Source: STC-54 sp964504665 (GTDB lineage: Bacteria > Patescibacteriota > Microgenomatia > Daviesbacterales > UBA10151). From it: a DNA stretch of 64,000 nucleotides. The notes under the pieces were generated by a model. It searched no databases. It worked only from the letters and a program-made list of their open reading frames with translations, and was not told the origin of the DNA. Position 1 is the first letter of the stretch. Each line of letters starts with the position of its first letter. Position numbers and translations under genes: made by a program. Location of the stretch: NCBI GenBank assembly GCA_964504665.1, contig CAZDEH010000001.1:28917-92916 (forward strand), written 5' to 3'. Shown in pieces: positions 42,255 through 51,436 of the stretch.

Positions 42255-42262
42255 AGTATAAT
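42255..42262. promoter_or_regulatory. Shared divergent promoter element
   Basis: AGTATAAT gives TATAAT on the plus strand (8 bases before the ATG at 42271) and TATACT on the minus strand (12 bases before the GTG at 42242). Only 28 bases separate the two start codons, so the two membrane glycosyltransferases must compete for or share polymerase. Confidence 0.6.
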
Positions 42263-42270
42263 ACAGAAAA

Positions 42271-44244
42271 ATGACACTCAATGAATTTTTTAGTCCGTTA
42301 AATGTTTATAATCTTTCTATTTTTATCCTCGCATTTTTTGTTTTTGACAGTGTTGGAACGAATTTTGCTTATTTTTTTAAATTTCCCAGTTTCTTGAGGA
42401 CGGTTTTTTGGGTTTATGGTTTAGGGTTCTTTGTTTTTACCTGGTTTTTGCTGCATTTTTATCTCCCCCTTGATGCCTGGTATATTATTATTTCTTTATT
42501 ATTTTTAGGAATCATTTCATTACCCCTTTATTTTAAGCAAAAGGGACCGTTCACTTTATTTTATGAAATAATAAAATACCCCATCCCTCTTATCTTTTTG
42601 CTGTTGGTTGCTAAATATATGTTTTCTATTATTTCTCTGCCCCCTTTTATCAATGATGAAATGGCTTATCACTACCATCCTATTAATTCAGTTTTTGTTA
42701 ACCCTATTCAAAATTGGCAGACAGCAGAGAGTATTCATCTATATCAGATGCTCCCACGCCTCTTGGAAACCGGATATATCCTCTTTTTTTCTCTCACCAA
42801 AACTTACGCTGTTGCCAGATTACTACATTTCCTGATCTTTTTTTCATCCATTTTCTCGATAGCAATATTTCTGAAAAAAAACCTCAATATTGTTTCAGCC
42901 ACAGTTTATACTTTTTTAGTTTTGTTTTTGCAAGGACTCATCCTCATTGAATCAACTTTTGGCCACATTGATGTAGGAGCGGCGGCACTGGCTAACCTTA
43001 CTCTAATTACTATTTGCGGATATCTTCTGACAAGGGAAAAGGGGTATATTTTTGCGGCGGCAGGCTTATTTGGACTCTCAATGGGCATCAAGTACACTGT
43101 ACTCACTTTTCTGGTAGCAATTACTGTAGCTGGTGCAATTATAACTGTTTGCGAGAGGTATCAAGAAATACTCAAATCACTCTGGGAGATAAAAAAGCAC
43201 AAGTTTTTTTTACAAAAGGTTAACTATCTTCTTATTATCCCGGTGTTAATCTTAATTTTTGGTGGATATTGGTATGTTAAAAATTATTTTGTGACTGGCA
43301 ATCCAATTTATCCCTTTCTTTTTGCTTGTAAAGACAACATCCCTTGTGGTACCAAACATGAGTTTTTTGGGGACTGGGGAATAACTTTAGATATCAAAAA
43401 CTTTGAAACCATCAAAAACGAACTATTCTCAAAAAACAATAATTTGTTTATTACCACATTAACCAGTTTATTTTTAGGGTTAATTTTGTCCTCTTTAATT
43501 AAAAATAAGATTGTCAGGACTCTTTCTTTGCTTATCCCTTTATCAATCTTTATTGAAATAATGGTTTCCAGGTCTATTTCCGGGTTTTTTATCAGGTACT
43601 ATTACCATTGGGTGCTATTGATCCCCTTAATTTTATCCTTACCCTTCGGGGTTTTACAGAAAATTAAGAAACCTTTTTATACCATCTTAATCTTTATAAT
43701 GATAGTTTTTAGCTATCTTCTTTTACAATCAGCATTACCTGTAACACTTAAAACCATTTATGCTATTAACTCTGGTGCATATATCCAAGGGGAAGAAGGA
43801 ATCGAAAAATATGCCAAACATCAGATGACAACAGAGGAATGGGTTGAATTCGCTTTTCCCAGAATGGGCGGAGTTGTCAGGTGGTGTGGTAAAGATAAAC
43901 CCAGAGTAAACATCTATTTTTCTGATCCAAAAATAATATGGTTTAACGGATATGAAGGAGGTTATTTTATCTATTTAATTAATTGTGATGTTGGAAACAC
44001 CCGTATATTGCCGGATGATAATAGTGTAGATTCGTTTATTTCCACCGCCAGAAAAACTAATCCGGTTATTTATTTTATGTCAGTAGAAAAATGTAATCCA
44101 ACTAATCCTCCAAGATATGATGATCCGGAGGTAAAAAAATACTATGAAACTAATCAAAGGCTGGTTTGCCGGGGAACAGAAATCCTCAAAAACCTTTACA
44201 TTATTCCCGATACCACAACCCAAACTGATCCCTCACATTTCTAA
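42271..44244 (+). CDS. Large multi-span membrane protein, probable GT-C glycosyltransferase
   Basis: 657 residues. About twelve hydrophobic helices fill the first 480 residues; a C-terminal outside domain of about 160 residues carries several Cys (VRWCGKDK, INCDVG, EKCNPT). The loop LPPFINDEMAYHYHPINSVF contains an acidic pair after the first helices, in the position of the GT-C catalytic Asp/Glu. Acceptor and donor unknown. Confidence 0.7.
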   Translation: MTLNEFFSPLNVYNLSIFILAFFVFDSVGTNFAYFFKFPSFLRTVFWVYGLGFFVFTWFLLHFYLPLDAWYIIISLLFLGIISLPLYFKQKGPFTLFYEIIKYPIPLIFLLLVAKYMFSIISLPPFINDEMAYHYHPINSVFVNPIQNWQTAESIHLYQMLPRLLETGYILFFSLTKTYAVARLLHFLIFFSSIFSIAIFLKKNLNIVSATVYTFLVLFLQGLILIESTFGHIDVGAAALANLTLITICGYLLTREKGYIFAAAGLFGLSMGIKYTVLTFLVAITVAGAIITVCERYQEILKSLWEIKKHKFFLQKVNYLLIIPVLILIFGGYWYVKNYFVTGNPIYPFLFACKDNIPCGTKHEFFGDWGITLDIKNFETIKNELFSKNNNLFITTLTSLFLGLILSSLIKNKIVRTLSLLIPLSIFIEIMVSRSISGFFIRYYYHWVLLIPLILSLPFGVLQKIKKPFYTILIFIMIVFSYLLLQSALPVTLKTIYAINSGAYIQGEEGIEKYAKHQMTTEEWVEFAFPRMGGVVRWCGKDKPRVNIYFSDPKIIWFNGYEGGYFIYLINCDVGNTRILPDDNSVDSFISTARKTNPVIYFMSVEKCNPTNPPRYDDPEVKKYYETNQRLVCRGTEILKNLYIIPDTTTQTDPSHF

Positions 44245-44291
44245 CCCCAAAAATTAAATTAAAAAATTCAGTCCGAGAATAGTCAACCTAA

Positions 44292-44573
44292 TTAGGGTAA
44301 ATCACCATCTAAATACCACTTATCTTCAAACTTTACAATTTTGATAATCTTATCAGCTTTTGTCTTGCATAATCCAGAATCCCGATCTTTTTGAAGTAGC
44401 TGGGTACACCCTCTGAAGGAATAATAATTTTCAAATGATGTATGGGCACGTCTTACTTTGAGCACCCGGTCTACTCCAAAAACAAGAATCAACACTACTG
44501 CTAAGATAATAATTATCGCTGTTTTATTACGGGCATGAAGAGTCAGAACTTGCTTAAGTTTTAAAAGTCTCAT
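44292..44573 (-). CDS. Small membrane-anchored protein
   Basis: 93 residues. One membrane helix (TAIIIILAVVLILVFGVDRV) and a short outside domain with two Cys (FRGCTQLLQKDRDSGLCKTK), probably disulphide-linked. TATTAT lies 7 bases before the ATG. No family recognised. Confidence 0.6.
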   Translation of the reverse strand: MRLLKLKQVLTLHARNKTAIIIILAVVLILVFGVDRVLKVRRAHTSFENYYSFRGCTQLLQKDRDSGLCKTKADKIIKIVKFEDKWYLDGDLP

Positions 44574-45328
44574 CCGTTAAATAATATTAATTCTAATTAT
44601 AGCAAAATATCTGGAACCAGATTAAATATTTTAAACTCCAATTTTGATTAAAAGTCATAAATAAAAAATTTTGGGTATAGATAAAATAGATTACTTTTGA
44701 TTATTGTTATGCTTGTACTATCGGTCTTGTAATATTTTTAAGAAATAGAACCTATAATAGAGACATCAAAAATAGTAGAATTTGTCTTAATTATGCTGGT
44801 AGCATCCTCTCATTTAGTAACATCTCCGTAAAAAAATAGTCATTAACACTAAAGGGGTAGTATTATTCTTTGTTAAATAGATATATAGATCAAATTATAA
44901 TATAGTGTATCAATAGAATTACTATGAAGATCAAACCATAATAAAGTACATCAGAGTTAGTTTTTTAACCAAAATTGACATTTTTCTTGAAAAGCAATAT
45001 TTTAGTCATTTGAAAATATGTTGTCTGAGAAAAAATATTTCTATTATAAACCAGGAAGTAATAGTCCTATAATATTTACCATGTTTACTGCTGCAAGTAT
45101 CTGGTTTTAATCAATAATATAATTCTCTACCCCTTTTGAGTAAACTCATGGTTTTCTTGAACAATTATAAACTAAAGGCTCTTCAGGTTTCCGGGTCTTT
45201 AACTAAACACAGTAGTATTTTTTGGGGGGTCGCTAATTTTGCCTTCAGCAGGTTCTACTTCAGTATTAACGCTTGTAAGGTCTTATTTAATACTTGCAAA
45301 GTCTCTCCTTTCAAGATAATGTAGAGGT
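44574..45328. other. Non-coding AT-rich region upstream of the glycan island
   Basis: About 750 bases of very AT-rich DNA. No frame encodes a credible complete protein. An open stretch of about 58 codons from 45148 (MVFLNNYKLKALQVSGSLTK...) reads a little like the start of a membrane protein and may be a remnant of a polysaccharide flippase, but evidence is thin. Repeated words ATCAAA(T/C)(T/C)ATAATA (44890, 44930) are seen. It marks the left edge of the island. Confidence 0.45.
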
Positions 45329-46660
45329 ATGCCTGCCAAAAATCTCTATAGGAAAGATGAAGAAGGAGCTTATTATCATGTTTATAATAAGGGAGTTGAG
45401 AACAGATTAGTCTTCAATGATGAAGAGGACTATAAAGTCTTTCAAAGTTTTTTAAAAGATTATTTAACTGTTCCCCAAGATCCCGAAAATATCAAAAAGG
45501 TCTTTACAGTGCGTGGTCACGTCTTCCGTGGCACACCCCATCAATCTAAGAATTACTATAACAAAATAGATCTTTTGGCTTACAGTTTAATGCCAAATCA
45601 CTTCCACCTACTTTTACATCAAATAACTAAAGGTTCCCTTGAAAGATTAATAAGATCTCTCTGTACACGGTATTCAATCTATTTTAATAAAAAATACCAA
45701 CGAACCGGAGGATTGTTTGAAGGTCCGTATAAATCAGTCCCCATCAATGACGAACTTCGTCTGCTACACCTAACTCGTTATCTGCATCAGACCAACAGTT
45801 ATTCATCGTATGCAGAATATCTAGGAACAAGAGAAACTTCATGGGTAAAACCAAACATTGTCCTCTCTTCTTTTAGCAAAGGAATAAGCGATAATACAAG
45901 CAAAGCCTTTACATGCTCAGCCTATAAAGATTTTGTGGAAAAATACAAACTCGACCAAAAGGAAAAGGAGCTGATTGCAAACATCACCTTTGATAGTGAA
46001 ACTCAGCATCTTGAAAGTACAACCCTTGCAAAAAATGTTAAAAACTATCCCTCGGAAATACCTAATAAATCTTCTGACTCGGTGGAAATACCTACTGAAT
46101 CTTCTGACCCAGTAACACCTATTAAAGCTTCTGTAGAGATACCTATTGAGCAAAATTTAGAGCCGCTGCGAAGAAAACCGGAATTTTTGGCAACAGCTAT
46201 AGTATTTTTGTTATTGCTTGCTCTTGGAATAAGAAACATCATGATTTCTACAATTAAAAATCCTATTCTTTCCGCTCCTTCAGTTCTTTCAGAAACAATA
46301 GAAACTGAAGACTCAACTGAAAATCTCAATCTTTCTCCAATCACCTCGGTTCTTCCAGAAACAGTAGAAATTGAAGAAATGAGTACTCCTTCTGCTGATG
46401 TCATAGATGTAATGAGCACAGCTCCCACTTACACGGTAGAACCTAAAATATTACTGACAATTAAAATTTACGACAAGTCAACAACTGTTAATATCCGCCA
46501 GAAACCAACAATTAATTCGAAAAAGATCGGTAAAGCTAAAAGTGGTGACATTTTCGAATTCGTTTCTATGGATTCGGAATGGTATGAGGTTAAATTGGCT
46601 ACGGGGTCTACTGGTTTTATATCAGCCGAATTTATAGAGATAGGAGAAACAAACAACTAA
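45329..46660 (+). CDS. Y1 (HUH) transposase domain fused to membrane span and SH3b domain
   Basis: 443 residues with an unusual order. Residues 1-190 are an IS200/REP-associated (RAYT-like) Y1 transposase: AYYHVYNKGVENRLVF, the HUH pair in LMPNHFHLLLHQ near 90, and the Tyr region RYSIYFNKKYQRTGGLFEGP near 115. Then a linker with imperfect repeats (SEIPNKSSDSVEIPTESSDP), one membrane helix near 287-308 (FLATAIVFLLLLALGIRNIM), another Ser/Thr/Glu linker and an SH3b domain near 376-437 (STTVNIRQKPTINSKKIGKA ... EWYEVKLATGSTGFISAEFI). The transposase part would be inside and the SH3b part outside the cell. No terminal repeats were found, so it may be domesticated. Confidence 0.85.
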   Translation: MPAKNLYRKDEEGAYYHVYNKGVENRLVFNDEEDYKVFQSFLKDYLTVPQDPENIKKVFTVRGHVFRGTPHQSKNYYNKIDLLAYSLMPNHFHLLLHQITKGSLERLIRSLCTRYSIYFNKKYQRTGGLFEGPYKSVPINDELRLLHLTRYLHQTNSYSSYAEYLGTRETSWVKPNIVLSSFSKGISDNTSKAFTCSAYKDFVEKYKLDQKEKELIANITFDSETQHLESTTLAKNVKNYPSEIPNKSSDSVEIPTESSDPVTPIKASVEIPIEQNLEPLRRKPEFLATAIVFLLLLALGIRNIMISTIKNPILSAPSVLSETIETEDSTENLNLSPITSVLPETVEIEEMSTPSADVIDVMSTAPTYTVEPKILLTIKIYDKSTTVNIRQKPTINSKKIGKAKSGDIFEFVSMDSEWYEVKLATGSTGFISAEFIEIGETNN

Positions 46661-47298
46661 TGTACAAAATTTTAACTTATTGTGGTTTTGTTTTCGCCAG
46701 TCTGGCAGTGATCCTAGCGTTTATAACATCAACAACTTACACCCAGCTGATCGTCGCTATTCTTTTCTACCCCCCACTTGTCTTTTGTGCCTTTAAGATT
46801 TTCCCACGCAAAAACCAGAGTTGCCTCTTTCAAAAACCGGTAACCATAATCCAACCACCACCGATTAAACCGGTAGTGGAAAAAGTTGAGCCAGCGGAAG
46901 AAGAACATATAGATATTACTGATATCGACAAGCGGGTGTTTCTAAAATTAATTGGGGGTGTCGGGCTCTCTCTCTTCCTCTTCTCCATATTTAACAAAAA
47001 GGCCGAGGGTCTATTTTTCAAAAGTCTTCCGCCCCCGGGAAGAGTTTCTCTGGAAGATATTGCCGGCAATAAAATTGACCCAGCCCAGAGTCAACCCACA
47101 GATGGATATAGAATTTCCGAGATCGATGAGAATGCTATCACTTTTTATGGATTTACCAACAAGGATGGTAGCTGGTTTATTATGAGAGAAGACGTGGATA
47201 CAGGCTCTTTCCGTTACTCAAAAGGAAACTCTAACTTTCCCGGCAATTGGACTAACCGAGACAAGCTCAAATACGACTACTATGCTAATATCTTCTAA
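46660..47298 (+). CDS. Membrane protein with phage-structural-like C-terminal segment
   Basis: 212 residues, start overlapping the previous stop (TAATG). Two hydrophobic helices at 5-45, a Pro/Glu linker (PPPIKPVVEKVEPAEEEH), a third hydrophobic segment (FLKLIGGVGLSLFLFSIF) and a C-terminal 60 residues: ITFYGFTNKDGSWFIMRED, then FRYSKGNSNFPGNWTNRDKL. From memory, a Y-G-F...DG-W-I-M...NWTNR pattern occurs in short phage structural-cassette proteins. Function unknown; coupled to the transposase-SH3b gene. Confidence 0.6.
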   Translation: MYKILTYCGFVFASLAVILAFITSTTYTQLIVAILFYPPLVFCAFKIFPRKNQSCLFQKPVTIIQPPPIKPVVEKVEPAEEEHIDITDIDKRVFLKLIGGVGLSLFLFSIFNKKAEGLFFKSLPPPGRVSLEDIAGNKIDPAQSQPTDGYRISEIDENAITFYGFTNKDGSWFIMREDVDTGSFRYSKGNSNFPGNWTNRDKLKYDYYANIF

Positions 47299-47364
47299 GC
47301 CTTAGCGTAGGGTACTAATCCCCAAGCTCTACATCTTGAGTTTTCCAGATTAAAATGTAAAAAT

Positions 47365-48237
47365 ATGACCATGAAGATCACGCCTACAGTATCAGTAATT
47401 ATTCCTTCCCGAAATGAGAAATTTCTGCTGAAAACCATTGAAGATATATTACTCAAGGCAAAAGGAGATATTGAAATTATCGCAGTCCTAGACGGATATT
47501 GGGTAGATGCCCCAATCGGCGACTCAAAAGTTACCTATCTTCACCTTGGTACCCCCCGGGGCATGCGTAATGCGATTAACTCCGGCGTTGCCATAGCCAA
47601 GGGCAAATACATTTTAAAGTGTGATGCACATTGTATGTTTGATACTGGGTTTGATATAAAACTGATCGCAGATATGCAACCTAATTGGGTAGTAATCCCC
47701 CGCCGGAAGAGACTGGACGCATTAAATTGGTGCATAGAAGAGGTCGGCAAACCCGATGTTGATTATGAATATTTATCCTATCCCAGCATAAACGGCAACT
47801 GGGAAAGCGGATTGCACGGCAGAGCCTGGGACAAACGAACAAAAGATCGGGCAAAAATTTCAATTGATGATAATATGTCTGCACAGGGTTCATGTTGGTT
47901 TATGCAAAAAGATTATTTCCACGAGTTGGAACTTGAGGACGAAGAAAATTATGGAACTTTTAACCACGAGTTTCAGGAGATAGGACTTAAATGTTGGTTA
48001 TCGGGAGGACGCGTAGTTACTAACAAGAAAACATGGTACGCTCATCTTCATAAAAATAAAGACATGGGGAGAGGATACCATTTGGACGGCAAGCAACTTG
48101 AAAAAGGAACTGCTTATACAAATAGGTGGTTGACTAATACTGCTTGGCATAAACAGACACTTCCTTTCTCTTGGCTCATTGAAAAGTTCTGGCCGGTCCC
48201 CGACTGGCCGGATGATAGAAGTAAGTGGACACCATAA
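47365..48237 (+). CDS. GT2-family glycosyltransferase
   Basis: 290 residues, GT-A fold: VSVIIPSRNEKFLLKTIEDI, DGYWVDAP in the nucleotide site, and the metal-binding D-x-D-like GKYILKCDAHCMFD. The acceptor half has SAQGSCWFMQKDYFHELELE and CWLSGGRVVTNKKTWYAHLH. It is a paralog of the N-terminal domain of the 57304 gene (same SRNE, KCDAHC and TWYAH motifs). Confidence 0.88.
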   Translation: MTMKITPTVSVIIPSRNEKFLLKTIEDILLKAKGDIEIIAVLDGYWVDAPIGDSKVTYLHLGTPRGMRNAINSGVAIAKGKYILKCDAHCMFDTGFDIKLIADMQPNWVVIPRRKRLDALNWCIEEVGKPDVDYEYLSYPSINGNWESGLHGRAWDKRTKDRAKISIDDNMSAQGSCWFMQKDYFHELELEDEENYGTFNHEFQEIGLKCWLSGGRVVTNKKTWYAHLHKNKDMGRGYHLDGKQLEKGTAYTNRWLTNTAWHKQTLPFSWLIEKFWPVPDWPDDRSKWTP

Positions 48238-48238
48238 C

Positions 48239-48952
48239 ATGATCATACATATTTACAGCATAATGAGAAACGAGGAAGATCTATTGCCATATTTTTTAAG
48301 GTATTATTCCACCTTTGCCGATAAGATATTTATTATTGACGTCAAAAGTACCGACAAAACCATTGAGATTGCTAAGGCTAATAAAAAGGTACGTCTTTTA
48401 GACTATAAATTCCCGGAAGGCATCGATGAGGAGATGCAGAGTAGATGCTTCGAGAAATGTTATAAAAAATATAGCCGAGGAGTTGCCGATTGGGTGATGG
48501 CTGTCGATGGAGATGAGTTTGTGTATAACAAGGATCTAGTGGCAGTCTTAAAAGAACAACAAAGGCTAGGAAGAAGAGTTATTAAGACTACAGGGTACAT
48601 GATGTATTCTGAAGCATTTCCAACAACAAAAGGACAAATATATAAAGAGTGCTATTTGGGCGCAAGATCTAGGCTTTATGATAAAAAGATTGTTTTTGAT
48701 CCATTAATTGACCTTAAGTTTATGGGCGGTAGACATGAAACTATCTTACCTGTCGGTGTCGGTTGTTTTAGGGCTAAAATCTTATTACTTCATTATAGAT
48801 ATCTTTCACTGGACTCTTCAATAAAGCGTTTATATAATTCACCCCATCGATTTTATAACAAAAAGTTAATTAGGAATATAAAGATAGCTTTAGACCGTTA
48901 TGAATATGGTGTCGCAAGCATCAAAAACGGTGAATTAATAAAAGTTTTGTAA
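48239..48952 (+). CDS. Glycosyltransferase, GT2/GT92-like
   Basis: 237 residues from the ATG at 48239, one base after the preceding stop. IHIYSIMRNEEDLLPYFLRY at the start, DVKSTDKTIEIAK, and the metal site WVMAVDGDEFVY (D-x-D). The N-E-x-x-x-L-P-Y/E-W pattern is that of the GT2-related family with an internal M-R-N-E motif (GT92/DUF23-like). Sugar and acceptor unknown. Confidence 0.85.
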   Translation: MIIHIYSIMRNEEDLLPYFLRYYSTFADKIFIIDVKSTDKTIEIAKANKKVRLLDYKFPEGIDEEMQSRCFEKCYKKYSRGVADWVMAVDGDEFVYNKDLVAVLKEQQRLGRRVIKTTGYMMYSEAFPTTKGQIYKECYLGARSRLYDKKIVFDPLIDLKFMGGRHETILPVGVGCFRAKILLLHYRYLSLDSSIKRLYNSPHRFYNKKLIRNIKIALDRYEYGVASIKNGELIKVL

Positions 48953-48958
48953 TGTAAT

Positions 48959-49549
48959 ATGACTAATTTTAAAATGGATGAACTGGTTAAACAAGACTTC
49001 TGGAGAGCTGTGATGTATACCCGCATTCAGGAAGCACTTGCCTCTGAATCAATCAGCGGTGAGGGTGTGGAATTTGGAGGTTCCAACGGAGTCATCCAGA
49101 GTATGTTTCCGCAAGTGAAATGGGAAGCCCGTAATTTACCGCAACATGATATAACCAAAGAGTCCTCTTATGAACGCAACTGGGACGTCATCATAGCCGA
49201 TCAGGTTTTGGAACACACCCAAAAACCTTGGGAAGCTTTACGTCTGATCGGCGAACATACAAAACAGATAGCCATTATCACAGTTCCCTTCCTGGTAGCA
49301 ATTCATCCCAGTCCGCATGATTATTGGCGGATGACACCAAGAGCCATTAATGATTTTACTAAACAATATTTTCCATACCGGGATATCCAAAGCTGGGGCA
49401 CTACTAAGTCTAATTACTGGCACTCCATTTATGGTCGTACCCGTAGGCTATTAGCTGCTGTTCCTAAAGCAAAACTTGATGCCGAACTTGCTGATAATGA
49501 TAACCGTAAACCTTTTACCATATGGGCAATTTTAAAAAAAACGACTTAA
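48959..49549 (+). CDS. SAM-dependent methyltransferase
   Basis: 196 residues, class I fold: GEGVEFGGSNGVIQSMFP stands at the SAM loop, WDVIIADQVLEHTQKPWEAL is the motif after strand 4 typical of Methyltransf_11. Probably methylates a sugar in the island's glycan. It overlaps the next gene by 28 bases. Confidence 0.82.
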   Translation: MTNFKMDELVKQDFWRAVMYTRIQEALASESISGEGVEFGGSNGVIQSMFPQVKWEARNLPQHDITKESSYERNWDVIIADQVLEHTQKPWEALRLIGEHTKQIAIITVPFLVAIHPSPHDYWRMTPRAINDFTKQYFPYRDIQSWGTTKSNYWHSIYGRTRRLLAAVPKAKLDAELADNDNRKPFTIWAILKKTT

Positions 49550-50175
49550 CAGTTATTTATTACACAAGCAACAAGGAAGAAGAAAACTTTGAGGATAAGA
49601 TTAAAGATAAACTTCTTAAAACTATTGGGGATATACCCCTGATTTCTATATCCCAAAAACCTATTAATTTTGGGCAAAATATCTGTGTCGGAGACGTGGG
49701 CACCTCAGACCATAATATTTACAGGCAGATGCAAATCGGTGTCTTACAAGCTAAAACCAAGTTTGTCTGCACAGCTGAGGCAGATTGTCTCTATCCACCA
49801 ACCGGGTATTTTGACTTTATTCCCCCCGATGATACTACCGCTTATCATTACACCAACATCTGGATATTATTTAAGGGGTCTCACACCTTTAGAAAAAAGG
49901 CATTTTCTCTGTGTGCGTTATTTGCCAATCGGGAATATCTATTATCCCGAATAAATAGGAGCCTCGGAGGGCGTCCAAAATGGGGTATAAAAAAACCTCA
50001 CCCGATTTTTCATAAATACAGGGGTTGGATGCCTTTTATAAACGATATTCCCGTAATCAATATAAAAACTAAAAATGGGATGCGATGGTATACCGGAACA
50101 GAGGGAGAAGGAATGGAAGAATTACCACATTGGGGATCGGCTGTAAAATTGGAGGAAGAATTATGGCCAAAGTAA
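49522..50175 (+). CDS. Glycosyltransferase-like protein of a new three-member family
   Basis: 217 residues. NDLTVIYYTSNKEEENFEDK, then LISISQKPINFGQNICVGDV, NIYRQMQIGVLQAKTKFVCT, and AEADCLYPPTGYFDFIPPDD. The last has E-A-D-C where GT-A enzymes place D-x-D. Similar proteins are encoded at 50163 and in the C-terminal domain of 57304. I know no named family for it. Fold inferred as GT-A; the shared order Y-Y-T-S-N / S-x-K-P / G-x-N / Y-R-Q / E-x-D defines it. Confidence 0.75.
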   Translation: MGNFKKNDLTVIYYTSNKEEENFEDKIKDKLLKTIGDIPLISISQKPINFGQNICVGDVGTSDHNIYRQMQIGVLQAKTKFVCTAEADCLYPPTGYFDFIPPDDTTAYHYTNIWILFKGSHTFRKKAFSLCALFANREYLLSRINRSLGGRPKWGIKKPHPIFHKYRGWMPFINDIPVINIKTKNGMRWYTGTEGEGMEELPHWGSAVKLEEELWPK

Positions 50176-50888
50176 CTAAGAATGATTTAACAGTTGTTTA
50201 CTATACATCTAACTATCTGGATACCCATAACCCCCACTTTTTGGAAAATACCAAAAAACAGCTCCTCACGGCTATCGGAGACCTACCTCTTGTCAGTGTC
50301 TCCCAAAAACCGATTGCCCTTGGTAAAAATATCTGTGTCGGAGAGATCGGTAGGTCACATCTAAATCTCTACAGACAAATTCTAATTGGGACAAAAGCTG
50401 CTAAAACCAAGTATGTGGCCATGGCTGAAGATGATATATTATATTCCCATGAGCATTTTCATTATCACGTTCCCGAAAAAGACGTATTTTCCTACAATAT
50501 GGCCAAATGGTCTTTATTTACCTGGACAACACCTCCCATATTCTCGTTTAGGAATAAAAGGAAAGTAGTCAATTCCCTCATTGCTAAAAGGGATATGCTC
50601 GTTGATGCTTTAGAGGAAAGGTTTAATAAGTTCAAAGGAATATCTGATAAAAGTATTCCAATTCATTACTGGGGTGATCCCGGAAGATATGAAGAAAAGC
50701 TTGGCGTCACGGCCCGGGAAACTGAGGAATTTTATACAACCGAAACAAACATTGTCTTTAGCCACCCCGAGGCTTTTGGATATATAAGCCGGGGAGAACG
50801 TAAGAGACTCGGGGATATCAGGGCAATCGAAATCCCCTATTGGGGCAGGGCAGAAGATATTTTGAAGCTTTACGATAAAAATTTATGA
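50163..50888 (+). CDS. Glycosyltransferase-like protein, second member of the family
   Basis: 241 residues from the ATG at 50163, preceded by GGAGG (Shine-Dalgarno). NDLTVVYYTSNYLDTHNPHF, LVSVSQKPIALGKNICVGEI, NLYRQILIGTKAAKTKYVAM, AEDDILYSHEHFHYHVPEKD (metal site E-D-D). Clear paralog of the preceding gene, which it overlaps by 13 bases; probably adds another sugar in the same chain. Confidence 0.75.
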   Translation: MAKVTKNDLTVVYYTSNYLDTHNPHFLENTKKQLLTAIGDLPLVSVSQKPIALGKNICVGEIGRSHLNLYRQILIGTKAAKTKYVAMAEDDILYSHEHFHYHVPEKDVFSYNMAKWSLFTWTTPPIFSFRNKRKVVNSLIAKRDMLVDALEERFNKFKGISDKSIPIHYWGDPGRYEEKLGVTARETEEFYTTETNIVFSHPEAFGYISRGERKRLGDIRAIEIPYWGRAEDILKLYDKNL

Positions 50889-51436
50889 AAAGCAAATATG
50901 ATTTGGTTAAATATTTTGGGGAGTTGGAGTTTACCAAGGGTGCAGAAATTGGGGTGGCAGAAGGTTATTTTTCTGAAGCCATGTTTCAAGCCATCCCAAA
51001 TCTAAAGCTGTATTGCATCGACATCTGGCAACCTTATCACGGAAATAGATGGTCAGGAAGCACAGAACGCAACAATCATCATTTTAAGACTGCATCCGAG
51101 AGGCTATCGAAATACAATGCCCACATAATCCGGGAAATGAGTATGGATGCAGTTAAAAGATTTGAAGACGGCTCTCTTGATTTTGTGTATATTGATGCCA
51201 ATCACTCTTTTGACTATGTCATGCAGGATTTAAATGAATGGTCAAAAAAAGTCAGAGTTGGGGGGATCGTTTCCGGCGATGATTACTATGATTTTAGAAA
51301 AGCAGGGGTAATTGAAGCTGTCGATGCTTATACAAAAGCCCATGAAATTAAGTTTAATCTGATTGATCCGAGACCGGATGGGATTAAATACAGAGGATTT
51401 TTTGAACAACCAACTTATTATTGGATAAAAATATGA
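50885..51436 (+). CDS. SAM-dependent methyltransferase (Methyltransf_24-like)
   Basis: 183 residues. TKGAEIGVAEGYFSEAMFQA is the SAM loop, KLYCIDIWQPY follows strand 2, and SLDFVYIDANHSFDYVMQDL is the acidic post-strand-4 motif with IDANHSF typical of the Methyltransf_24/TylF-like group. Overlaps its upstream gene as ATGA and its downstream gene by 4. Confidence 0.85.
   Translation: MKSKYDLVKYFGELEFTKGAEIGVAEGYFSEAMFQAIPNLKLYCIDIWQPYHGNRWSGSTERNNHHFKTASERLSKYNAHIIREMSMDAVKRFEDGSLDFVYIDANHSFDYVMQDLNEWSKKVRVGGIVSGDDYYDFRKAGVIEAVDAYTKAHEIKFNLIDPRPDGIKYRGFFEQPTYYWIKI

Noticed and set aside
45148..45324. A 58-codon gene just before the transposase-SH3b gene
   Set aside because: No promoter, ribosome site or recognisable family; composition is compatible with chance in this region. 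Mentioned only as a possible remnant.
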